Positions 10,150-23,000 of a stretch of 64,000 nucleotides of DNA are shown in pieces (position 1 is the stretch's first letter; each line of letters starts with the position of its first letter). The notes under the pieces were generated by a model, which did not search any database, was not told where the DNA came from, and saw only the letters and a list, made by a program, of their open reading frames with translations. The stretch is from Pomphorhynchus laevis. Taxonomy: Eukaryota; Acanthocephala; Palaeacanthocephala; Echinorhynchida; Pomphorhynchidae. The position numbers and the translations under genes were made by a program. The stretch covers positions 1 through 64,000 of the forward strand of contig WNNJ02000477.1 of the NCBI GenBank assembly GCA_012934845.2. Reading direction: 5' to 3'.

Positions 10150-12303
10150 TTATTTATTATCCATCCATAAAAATTTGCCACTTAAGAGTTTTAATCTATT
10201 CTTTTTATTATTGTTTTGATTTCTATATTTTACTATTTTCTGCTTGATGCTATTTTTATAGTAACCTAGTTTAAAATATGCATATATTAAATTATTTAAA
10301 TGATTTTGAAGAAAGTCAATATCATTACATATTGTTGCAATTCTTAAAATTTCATTATTTAATGTATTATATTTTATATTATATGGTATGCATGAATGCT
10401 CATGCAAAAATATGTTTCTTGTAAATTTAAATATGTCATCTTTACGATATAAATTAATAGTAGTTTTAGTTAATGTTAATTTAATGTTCATATCTAGATA
10501 TACACCTTCTTTATCATTAATATTGGTTTTGTTAAGAATAAGGCTTTCTGGATAAATGTGCTCACTAATTGAATAAAAATTATTAGAATTAAATACACAT
10601 ATATCATCAATGTATCGAAACATATATTTCATATATTTATATTGTTTAGATTTAGTTTTTACACAGTTATGAATCAAATTCATATTCTATAAAGCTTAAA
10701 AACAAGTCAGCTATAATTAGGCTACTAGTACCTCCCATTATAACACCTTTTACTTGTATAAATATAGTTGTCCCTACTTTTAAATAATTTTGATTTATCA
10801 AAATATTTAAGGATTCTATTTATTCAATTTTATCCATATATTTATATTTACTTTGATGGTTTAATTTTTGTTAGATAGGCGTTATAATTTTTATAACATA
10901 TATATGTATATATTTTTCCGAATATAAGATTAATTAATTCTACTAACGCTTCTATAATATCTACTAAATCTAGATTTGTATAAAGCGTACCAAAATCGCA
11001 CGCTTTTATATTCTGAAAATTTATTCCTTTTGTCTGTTCTAAAAATTCTTTTGTAGAATTAATACTGAAATAGTGTTTTATACCAGTATTAATTTCGATT
11101 ATTTTGCAATATTTTTTAAAGTGTGCTTTAATTACTTTAAGTATTTTATTCATATAGACAGAAAGTTGTTTTAATGTACATTTAAACGCACTACATATGA
11201 ACCTAGGTTTTATTGGATTTTTATGTAATTTTGGATTCCAATATAATATAGGTATAGTTTTATTATCTGATTCAACCTTTATACCCTTTTTTCCATTAAT
11301 GAACAGTGACCTGTAATAATTGTTTCAAGACTCAACTCACTATGTGCATATGTTGGATTTACATTTAAATCATTTGAATTAACCTCCTTCATATTAGTAT
11401 ATCATAATAAATCTTTTTGCATATGAATACAAAGTTATAATTAGCTTTATCAATAGTTGTTATTATATAGTTATCCTTTAATTTAGTAAGTTCTTTATAC
11501 ATATCTTTATTAATTTTATCTTTTCTTTTATAATTGTTTGTTATTTTCATTTTATTTTTAATTTTATCAAATATATAATCTTTCCAAATGTTTATCTTAG
11601 ATATATTCGAGCTTTCACTATTAATCAGCTTACTAAAGTAATCATTTAAGTTATTATATAACGAATTGTAAATTTTATTTTTGTCGTTGTTATTATTTAA
11701 TCTATATTTATACCCTTTTGATAGCATCTTTTTTAATTCACAATTTTCAATTGATTCTAGAATATGGGTACATATATGTTCATTTATTTTATCAAAACTA
11801 AGACTTTTACAATTGCATTCTGTTTCCATTAGGTTTCTAATGCTATTGTTATATATTAATTTCAATTCTTTATTATAATTACAAATTTTTCGTCCTAATG
11901 GTGGTAGGAGTTTATACCTTATTTTAGGAATATATTTACTCAAATCCGACCCTTTTATTTCTTTACTTTTAAAATTATTTAAAAGTCCGGCTATATTTAT
12001 GTTATCTATACATTTATTAATGAAGTTTATGGTTAATGTATATTTTCTGTTGTTATTATTAACATTTATTGTACGATTATAGTATTTTGTATTACAATAA
12101 CTGTCTATTATACAACTTAGCCTATCATAGTCGTTTATTAATTTTTGATTTATTGAACATATGATATCTTTAGAAAAACTTCTTATATTTACATAAAGAT
12201 CTTTTAGCTTATTATCACTTAAAAGTTGTTTTAATATTTCTAATTGTTCATTTATATACATATCTTTTTTAATATTTTTAACTCTATTTTTCCTATTCCT
12301 TTT
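10150..12303 (-). mobile_element. Penelope-like retroelement, 5'-truncated copy C
   Basis: Penelope-like elements copy themselves through a telomerase-related reverse transcriptase. Reading the minus strand from 12303: an N-terminal region with LPPLGRKIC and ECNCKS (12261-11389); fingers and palm with WNPKLHKNP-type sequence and motif A ACDFGTLYTNL (near 10990); then motif C RYIDDICVF (near 10600) and a C-terminal region ending LLSGKFLWMDNK at 10150. The YTN motif A and xYIDD motif C are typical of this class rather than of LINEs. No GIY-YIG endonuclease follows motif C, so this looks like an endonuclease-less type or one that has lost the domain. Relative to copy A it starts at KNRVKNIKK, lacking about 45 residues. 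The frame is broken in several places, so the copy is dead. Confidence 0.8.
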
Positions 12304-12500
12304 TAATAGGCTAAATTACCCTATTACTTAAAAAATACATTTATCATGTCAAGCATGTATTCAGTTATCGTCACAATATCGTGAAGGATTGTAAAGTTCA
12401 TTATTGTATTCTCGAGTTGCAATTATGACTAATCATAATGCATGTCATCAATTGCTTCAAATCGATTCACATTCAACTTTCGATTAAAATAAATTTTATT
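12304..12500. other. Intervening sequence between Penelope-like copy and array
   Basis: About 200 bp without a recognisable gene or repeat. Confidence 0.4.
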
Positions 12501-12662
12501 TACATTTAGGTTATACATTTTTAAGTCATATATATTTTAATTTTCGTTATCGGTTTATTCATTTATGGGTAATACATTTTTGGATTATATATTTTTGGGT
12601 TATTCATTTATGGATTATACATCTTTGGATTATATATTTTTAGGTTATACATTTTAATAGTC
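12500..12662 (+). repeat. 17-18 bp AT-rich tandem array, left block
   Basis: Loose repeats of GGATTATACATTTTTGGG type. The same short unit resumes at 13745 and appears to be the ancestral unit of the 69 bp satellite. Confidence 0.75.
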
Positions 12663-13748
12663 ATTTTTAGCCAGACGCGAAGAAAGACGAAAAACACTGA
12701 TAGATGCCGTTTCGTCATCACAATGACTCATCAGTGCCAGATCATTCTCACTGCTGGATGCAGAGAAGCACTATGCTAGTCCTCCTCTGCATATCAACTC
12801 AATTTATAACTCAACTCATATCAACTCATTTAATCAACTCAATATTCAGCTTATCCGCATTTCAGAAGGATGAATGCTTGTTGGAAGAAGCAACAGCTTA
12901 AACCACAAATTGAGTGGATAGTTTGATATAGTCTGATATATATCTGATATATGGTCTCTTATAGTTTTGGTCATTAGAATTTCTACAATGAGAAAAATAT
13001 ATGCGGTTTCGTTATCACAATGACTCGTAAGTGCCAATTCCCTTCCACTGCTGGATGCAGAGGAAGACTAGCAGACGGCAATTAACGAATCTTGTGAATG
13101 ATGTACTAGAAAACCTCTAGTAACATCATCATAGAGTGCTGAACCAACACTACAGCTTCACCAAATAGGATCATTATCCAAAGCACTGGCAAATGCCAGA
13201 TCCAGGCATCTTATATATCGGCTAATTTCTTTTATTAATATCTCAAAACGAGAGTGATACCAATCCATGTGAATTGTGTTAGTCATTTTAAGCCAGACGC
13301 GTAGAAAGACGAAAAACACTGCTAGATGCTGTTTCGTCATCACTATGACTCATCAGTGCAAGTATTCTCCCACTACTGGATGCAGAAGATGACTAGCAGA
13401 CGGCTTTATCAAAGAATCACGTGAATGATGCATTAGAAAACCTACACTGACATCATCATTGAGTGCTGAACTGGCACTATCGCTTCACCAAATAGGATCA
13501 TTAGCACAAAAGCACTGGCAATTGCCATAGCAAGGTATCTTATATATCGGCTAATTTCTTTTATTAATATCTCAAAACGAGAGTGATACCAATCCACGTG
13601 AATTGTGTTAGTCATTTTTAGCCAGACGCGAAGAAAGACGAAAAACAGTGCTAGATGCCGTTTCGTCATCACTATGACTCATCAGTGCCAGTTCACTCCC
13701 ACTGCTGAATGCAGAGGAGGACTAGAAGACGGAAATCAACGAATTATG
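12663..13748 (+). repeat. ~330 bp tandem repeat, about 3.3 copies
   Basis: The landmark GTTTCGTCATCA (or close variant) recurs at 12709, 13006, 13331 and 13660, periods 297, 325 and 329. Full units share GCCAGACGCG, CTGCTGGATGCAGAGGA-type, CACCAAATAGGATCATTA and CGGCTAATTTCTTTTATTAA. Both sides are bounded by the 17-18 bp array. Base composition is much more balanced than around it. Short minus-strand frames (about 61 and 76 codons) repeat with the unit but resemble no protein I know, so I do not call them genes. Confidence 0.85.
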
Positions 13749-14075
13749 CTTAATAAAATTTTCGGTTATACATTTTTTGATTATATTATTTTGATACATT
13801 TTTGAGTATTCATTTTTGAAGTCAACATTATTAAATTATAGATTTTTAGAGCATACATTTTTAATTTATACATTTTTCGGATATACATTTTTAAGTTATA
13901 CATTTTCTGGTAATACGTTTTTATGAAATACAATTTTTAGTATTCACATTCAGCTAATTCCTTTTTTGTTTATAAATTTTTGTCGCTATCTTTTTGAGCA
14001 ATGCATATCAAGGTTTTTCCAAATATTAAAGTATGATATTTTTGGGTTTTACTTTTTTTAATTGTATATTTTTTA
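13749..14075 (+). repeat. 17-18 bp AT-rich tandem array, right block
   Basis: Imperfect units such as GGTTATACATTTTTTGAT and AAGTTATACATTTT grade into the 69 bp satellite without a sharp border. Confidence 0.7.
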
Positions 14076-17000
14076 ATTAAACATTTAAGGGTTATACATT
14101 TTTAAATCATATATTTATAAGTTTTATATATGTGAGTCATATTTAAATAAAACATTTGATGGTTATTTATTTTTAAATTATATATTAATAAGTTATATAT
14201 ATTGGTCATATATGCATTATACATTTAGGGTTATTCATTTTTGGATTATACATTAAAAAGTTATATATGTGGGTCATATTTAAATTATACATTATAGGGT
14301 TATTCATTTTTGGATCATATATTTATAAGTTTTATATATGATAGTCATATTTGAATTATACATTTTAGGATTATTCATTTTTGGATCATACATTTATGAG
14401 TTATATATGTGAGTCATATTTGAATTATACATTTTAGGGTAATTCATTTTTGAATCATACATTTATAAGTTATATATGTGAGTAATATTTGAATAAAGCA
14501 TTTTAGGGTTAATCATTTTTGAATCGTATATTTATAAGTCTTATAAATGTAAGTCATAATTAAATTATAAATTTTAGGGTTATTCATTTTTGGATTATAT
14601 AATAATAACTTATATATGTGAGTCATATTTGGCTTATACATTTCAGGGTTTTTCATTTTTGGATTATATATTTATAGGTTTTATATATGTGAGTCATATT
14701 TGAATTATACATTTTAAAATTATTCATTTTTGGATCATATATTTATAAGTTTTATGTATATAAGTCATACTTAAATAATGCATTTTAAGGTTATTCGTTT
14801 TTGGATTATATATTTATAAGTTATATATGTGAGTCATATTTGAATTATGCATTTTAGGGTTGTTCATTTTTAAATTGTATATTTATAAGTTATAAATGTT
14901 GGTCATATTTGAATTATACATTTAAGGGTTATTCATTTTTGGATCATACATTAATTAGTTATATATGTGCGTAATATTTGAATTATAACTTTTACAATCA
15001 TTCATTTTTGGATCATACATTTATAAGTTATATATGTGAGTCATATTGTAATTATACATTTAAGGGTTATTTATATTTGGATTATATATTTATGAGTTTT
15101 ATATATGTAAGTCATATTTGAATCATGCATTTAAGGGTTATTCATTTTTGAATCATATATTTATAAGTTTTATATATGTGAGTCATATTTTAATCATGCA
15201 TTTAAGGGTTATTCATTTTTGGATCAAACAATTATAAGTTATATTTAGGCCATATTTGAATTATACATTTTAGGGTTATTCGTTTTTGGATCCAACATTT
15301 ATAAGTTACATATTTTGGTCATATTTAAATTATACATTTTAGAGTTATTCATTTTTGGATCATAAATTATAAGTTATATATGTTAGCCATATTTGAATTA
15401 TACATGTTAGGCTTTACATTTTTGGATCATATCTTTACAAGTTATATATGTGAGTCATATTTGAATTAAAACTTTTATGGTTTTTCATTTTTGGATCATA
15501 TATTTAAAGGTTATATATGTGAGTCATATTTGAATTATACATTTTAGGGTTATTCGTTTTTGGATCATACATTTATAAGTTATAAATGTGAGTCATATTT
15601 GAATTATATATTAAAGGGTTATTCATTTTTGGATCATACATTGTTAAGTTATATATGTGGGTCATATTTGAATAATACATGTTAGGGCTATCCATTGTTG
15701 GACCATACATTTATAAGGTATATATGTGAGTCATATTTTAATCATGCATTTAGGGTTATTTATATCTGAATCATATATTTATAAGTTATATATGAGTCAT
15801 ATTTGAATTATGCATGTTAGGGTTATTCATTTTTAGATCATATATTTTTTTAGGTTTTATATATGTGAGTCATATTTAAATCATGTATCTAAGGGTTATT
15901 CATCTTTGGATCATACATTTATAAGTAAAATGTTAGGAATCTTTGAATTATACATTTTAGGTTTATTCGTATTTTAATCAAAAATTTATAAGTTATATAT
16001 GTTAGTCATATTTAAATCATACATTTTGGGGTTTTTCCTTTTTGGATCATACATTAATAAGTTATATATGTGAGTCATATTTGAATAATACATGTTAGGG
16101 TTTTTCATTTTTGGATTATATATTTACAAGTTATATATGTGAGTCAAATTTGAATTATACATTTTTTGGATTTAATTTTTGGATCATATATTTATTAGTT
16201 ATATTTATGAGTCATACATGAATTATACATTTTAGGGTTATTCATTTTAGGATCATAAATTTATAAGTTATATATGTTGGTCATATCTGAACTATATATG
16301 TTTGGGTTATTCATTTTTGGATAATACATTTAAAGATTATATGTTGGCCATATTTAAATTATAAATTTTATGGTTATTCGTTTTTGTATCAAACATAAAT
16401 AAGTTATAATTGTTAGTCATATTTAAATTAGATATTTTAAGGTTATTCATTTATGGATCAGACATTTAAAAGGTATATATGTTAGTCATATTTGAATTTT
16501 GCATTTTTGGGTTTTTAATTTTTGGATCATATATTTATAAGTTATATATTTGAGTCATATTTGATTAAAAAATTTTAGGGTTATTCGTTTTAGAATCATA
16601 CATTTATAAGTTATAAATGTGAGTCATATTTGAATTATACATTTTAGGGTTGTTCGTTTTTGGAACAAACATTTATCAGTTTTATATGTTTGCATATTTT
16701 AATTATACATTTTATGGTTATTCATATTTGGATCATACATATATGAGGTATATATGTGAGTCATATTTGAATTATACATATTAGGGTTATTCATGTTTGA
16801 ATCATACTTTTATAAGTTTTATATGTGAGTCATATTTAAATTATACATTTTAGGGTTATTCATTTTTGGATCACGCATTTATAAGTTATATGTTGGCCAT
16901 ATTTGAATTATACATGGTAGGGATATTCGTTTTTGGATCATACACTTATAAGTTATATGTTAGCCATATTTGAATTATACTTGTAGGGTTATTCGTTTTT

Positions 17001-20000
17001 ATATCAAACATTTATAAGTTATATATGTTAGTCATATTTGAATTATACATTTTAGGGTTATTCATTTTTGGATTATATATTTATAAGTTATAGATGCGTG
17101 TTATATTTGAATTATACTTTTTTGGGCTATTCATTTTTGTATCATATATTTACAAGTTTTATGAATGTAAGTCATACTTAAAATATGCATTTTAGGGTTA
17201 TTCATATTTGGATCATACATTGTTAAGTTATATATGTAGGTCATATTTGTATTATACATTTAAGGGTTATTCATTTTTGGATCATATATTTATAAGTTTT
17301 ATGAATGTGAGTCATATTTAAATTATGCATTTTAGGGTTATTCGTTTTTTAATTATATTTTCAAAAATTATATATGTTAGTCATATTTGAAAATTGCATT
17401 TTAGGGTCATTCATTTTTGGATCATATATTTATAAGTTTTATGAATGTGAGTCCTATTTAAATTATGCATTTTAGCGTTATTTATATCTGGATCATACAT
17501 TGTTAAGTTATATATGTGGGTCATATATAAATTATACATTTTAGGGGTATTCATTTTTGGATTATATATTTATAAGTTTTATATATGAGTCGTATTTGAA
17601 TTAGACATTTTAGGTTTATTCATTTTTGGATCATATATTTATAAGTTTTATGAATGTGAGTCATATTTAAATTGTGCATTTTACGGTAATTCAAATTTGG
17701 ATCATACATTGTATAGAAATATATGTTGGCCATATTTGAATTATACATTTCAGGGCTATTCATTTTTTGGTCATACATTTATAAGTGATAGATGTGAGTC
17801 CTATTTGAATTCTACATTTTAGGGTTATTCATTTTTGGATAATACATTTTTTATTTTCATATATGTGAGTCATATTTGAATAATACATTATGGGGTTGTA
17901 ATATTTGGATTTTATTTATATAAGTTATAAATGTTTGTCATATTTGAATTATACATTTTAGGCTTATTCATTTGTAAATCATACATTTATAAGTTTCATA
18001 TATGTGAGTCATATTTGAATAATATATTTTGGGGTTGTTCATTTTTGGATTATATATTTATAAATTAAAAATGTTGGTCATATTTGAATTATACATGTTA
18101 GGGTTATTCATTTTTGGATCATACATTTATAAGTTATATATGTAAGTCGTATTTGAATTATGCATTTTAGGGTTATTCATTTTTGGATCATACATTTAAA
18201 GTTTATATATGTGGGTCATATTTGAATTATACATGTTAGGTTTATTTATTATCGGATCATGCCTTTATAAGTTATATAGGTTAGTCATATTTGAATTATA
18301 CATTTTAGGGTTATTCATTTTTGGATTATATATTTATGTTATATATGTGAGTCATAATTGAACTATACATTTCAGGGTTATTCATTTTTGGATTATATAT
18401 TTATAAGTTATATATGTGAGTCAAATTTGAATTATACATATTAAGGTTGTTTATTTTTAGTATTTAAATTCATAAGTAATATATGTGAGTCATATTTGAC
18501 TTATACCTTTTAGGGTTTTCATTTTTGGATAAAAAATTTATAAGTTATAAATGTAAGTCATATTTGAAATATAAACTTTAGGGTTATTTATTTTTGGATA
18601 ATACATTTATAAATTATATATGTGGGTCATATTTAAATTTTACATTTTAGGTTTATTCATTTTTGGATCATACATTTACAAGTTATATATGTTGGTCATA
18701 TTTGAATAATACATTTTGGGGTAATTCATTTTTGGATTATATATTTTTAAGTCTTATATGTTTGTCATATTTGAATTGTACATTTTAGGGTTATACATGT
18801 TTGGATCATACATTTATAAGTTTCACATATGCGAGTCATATTTGAATAATACATTTTTGGGTTATTCATTTTTGGATTATAAATTTAAATGTTATCTATG
18901 TAAGTCATATTTGAATTATACATTTAAGGGTTATTCATTTTTGGATCATACATTTATAAGTTTCATATATGTGAGTCATATTTGAATAATATATATTGGG
19001 GTTATTCATTTTTGGATTATATATTTATAAGTTATAAATGTTGGTCGTATTTGAATTATACATGTTAGCGTTATACATTTTCTGATCATACATTTAAAAG
19101 TTACATATGTGAGTTATATTTAAATTATACATTTCAGGTTTATTAATTAATTGATCATATATTTACAGGTTATATATGTGAGACATATTTGAATTATACA
19201 TGTTATGGTTATTCATTTTTGGATTATATATATAAGTTATATATGTGAGTCATATTTGAGTTATTCATTTTGGAGTTATTTATTTTTGGATCAAACATTT
19301 ATAAGTTATATATGTAATTCATATTTAAATTTTGCATGATAGGGTTATTCATTTTTGGATCATGCATTTATAAGTTATATATTTGAGTCATATTTGAATT
19401 TTATATTTAAGGGTTATTCATTTTTGGATCATACATTTATAAGTTGTATATGTTGGTCACATTTAAATAATACATTTTGGGGTTATTCATTTTTGGAAAG
19501 TATATTTATAAGTTATATATGATTAATATAAGATATGATTATATGATATAAGATATGATATAAGATATATAAGATATGATATATATTATATATGATTAAT
19601 ATAATATGATTAATTTATAAGTTATACATAATTAATATGTTGGTCATATTTGAATTAAACATTTTAGGGTTTTTCATTTTGGAATCATACATTTTTAAGT
19701 TTCATATATGTGAGTCATATTTGAATAATACATGTTGGGGTTGTTAATTTTTGGATTATATATTTATAAGTTATATATGTTGGTCATATTTGAATTATAC
19801 ATTTTAAAGTTATTCGTTTTTGGATCATTCATTTAAAAGTTTCATATATGTGAGTCAAATTTGAATAATATATTTTGGGTTGTTCATTTTTGGATCATAT
19901 GTATATAAGTTATATATGTTGGTCATATTTGAATTATACATGTTAGGGTTAGTCATTTTTGGATCATACATTTATAAGTTATATATGTTGGTCATTTTTG

Positions 20001-23000
20001 AATTATGCATTTTAAGGTTATTCATTTTTGGATTATATATTTATAAGTCTTATGAATGTGAGTCATAATTAAATTATGCATTTAAAGGTTTTTCATTTTT
20101 TGATCTTATATTTTTAAGTTATATATGTGAGTCATATTTGACATAAATTTAAGTGTTTTTTAATTTTGAAGTAAATATTTAAACATTTTATAGATGTGAG
20201 TCGTATATGAATTATACATGTAAGGGTAATTCAATTCGGATCATATATTTATAAGCCTTTTAAATATGAGTCATACTTAAATTATGCATTCTAAGGTTAT
20301 TCGTTTTTAGATTATATATTTATAAGTTATATATGTTAGTCATATTTTAATTACGCATTTTTGATTTGTTCATTTTTAGATTGTATATTTATAAGTTATA
20401 TATGTTAGTCATATTTAAATTATAAATTTAGGGTTATTCATTGTTGGATCATATCTTTATAAGTTTCATATACGTGAGTCATATTTGAATTATGCATTTT
20501 AGGGTTATTCATTTTTGGATCATACATTTAAAGGTTATATATATGCGTCATATTTGAATTATACATGTTAGGGCTCCTTATTTTTGAATCATACATTTAT
20601 AAATTATATATGTAAGTCATATTTGACTTATACAATAAAGGGTTATTTATTTTTGGATTCTATATTTATAAGTTTTATATATGTGAGTCGTATTTGAATT
20701 ATACATTTTAGGGTTATTCAATTTTGGATCATATATTCATAAGTTTTATGAATATGAGTCATACTTAAATTATGCATTTTAGGGTTTTTCGTTTTTAGAT
20801 TATATATTAATAAGTTGTATATATTAGTCATATTTGAATTATGCATTTTAGGGTGGTTCATTTTTGGATTATATATGTTAAGTTATAAATGTTAGTCATA
20901 CTTGAATGATACATTTTAGGTTTATTCATTGTTCGATCATATATTTATAAGTTTCATATATGTGAGTCATATTTGAATTATGCATTAAAGGGTTATTCAT
21001 TTTTAGATCATACATTGATAAGTTATATCAGGGCGTAAAATTTGAATTATAAATTTTACGGTCTTTCATTTTTGGATCCTACATTTACAAGTTATATATG
21101 TGAGTCATATTGTAATTTTACATGAGATGGTCATTTATATTTGGATTTTATATTTATAAGTTTTATATATGTGATTCATATTTGATTCATGCATTTAAGG
21201 GTAATTCATTTTTGAATCATATATTTATAAGTTTTATATATGTGAGACATATTTTAATAATGCATTTAGGGGTTTTTCATTTTTGGATCAAACATTTATA
21301 AATTATATTTAGGCCATATTTGAATTATACATTTTAGGGTTATTCGTTTTAGGATCCAACATTAACAAGTTACATATTTTGGTTATATTTAAATTATACA
21401 TTTTAGGGTTATTCATTTTTGGATCATACATTTATAAGTTATATATGCTAGCCATATTTGAATTCTACATGTTAGGGCTTTTCATTTTTGGATCATATCT
21501 TTACAAGTTATATATGTGAGTCATATTTGATTTAAAAATTTTACGGTTTTTCATTTTTGGATCATACATTTATAAAATATATATGTGAGTCATATTTGAA
21601 TTATACATTTTAGGGTTATTAATTTTTGGATCATACATTTGAATGTTATAAATCTGAGTCATATTTGTATTATAAGTTTTAGGGTGATTCATTTTGGGAT
21701 CATACATTTATAAATTATAAATGTTGGTCATATTTGAATTTCATTTAAGGGTTATCCATTTTATGATCATATAATTAAAAGGTATATATGTCAGTCATAT
21801 TTGAATTACACATGTCATGGTGTTTCATTTTTAGATCATACATTTATAAGTTATATATGTGAGTCATATTTGAATTACACATGTTAGGGTTATTCATTTT
21901 TGGATCATACATTTATAAGTTATATTTATGAGTCATATTTGAATTACACATGTTAGGGTAATTCATTTTTGTATCATACATTTATCAATTATATATGTTG
22001 GTCATATTTGAATTATACATATCAGGGTTATTTATTTTTGAATCATACATTTATAAGTTATATAGGTCGGTCATATTTGAATTATACATTTTAGGGTTAT
22101 TCATTTTTGGATCATACATTTAAAAGGTATATTTGTGAGTCATATTTAAATTATACATTTTATGGTTATTAATTTTTAGATTATTTATTTATAAGTTATA
22201 TTTGTGAGTCATATTTGAGTTATTCATTTTAATGTTATTTATTTTTGGATCATACATTTATAAGTTATACATGAGTGTCATATTTAAATTTTACATGTTA
22301 GGGTTATTCTTTATAGGATCATGCATTTGTAAGTAATATATTTGAGTCATATTTGAATTTTACATTTAAGGGTTATTCATTTTTGGATCATACATTTATA
22401 AGTTATATATGTTGGTCATATTTAAACAATACATTTTGGGGTTATTCATTTTTTGATTATATATTTATAAGATATATATGTTGGTCATATTTGAATTATA
22501 CATTTTAGGGTTATTCATTTTTGGATCATACATTTTTTATTTTCATATATGTGAGTCATATTTGAATAATACATTATGGGGTTGTAATATTTGGATTTTA
22601 TTTATATAAGTTATAAATGTTTGTCATATTTGAATTATACATTTTAGGCTTATTCATTTGTAAATCATACATTTATAAGTTTCATATATGTGAGTCATAT
22701 TTGAATAATATATTTTGGGGTTGTTCATTTTTGGATTATATATTTATAAATTATAAATGTTGGTCATATTTGAATTATACATGTTAGGGTTATTCATTTT
22801 TGGATCATACATTTATAAGTTATATATGTAAGTCGTATTTGAATTATGCATTTTAGGGTTATTCATTTTTGGATCATATATTTATAAGTCTTATGAATGT
22901 GCGTCATAATTAAATTATGCATTTTAGGGTTATTCATTTTTTGATTATATATTTATAAGTTATATATGTGAGTCATATTTGACTTATACATTTAAGGTTT

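Noticed and set aside
11681-11878. Plus-strand frames over the Penelope-like copies (also 36412-36609)
   Set aside because: Antisense shadows of the coding region; the sense strand carries the RT motifs.
13158-13672. Minus-strand frames of 61 and 76 codons in the ~330 bp repeat
   Set aside because: They recur only because the unit repeats, are short, and match no protein family I know.
18758-20068. Open frames of 62-75 codons in the satellite
   Set aside because: The monomer is 69 bp, a multiple of three, so any stop-poor frame persists by repetition. No start context or protein resemblance.
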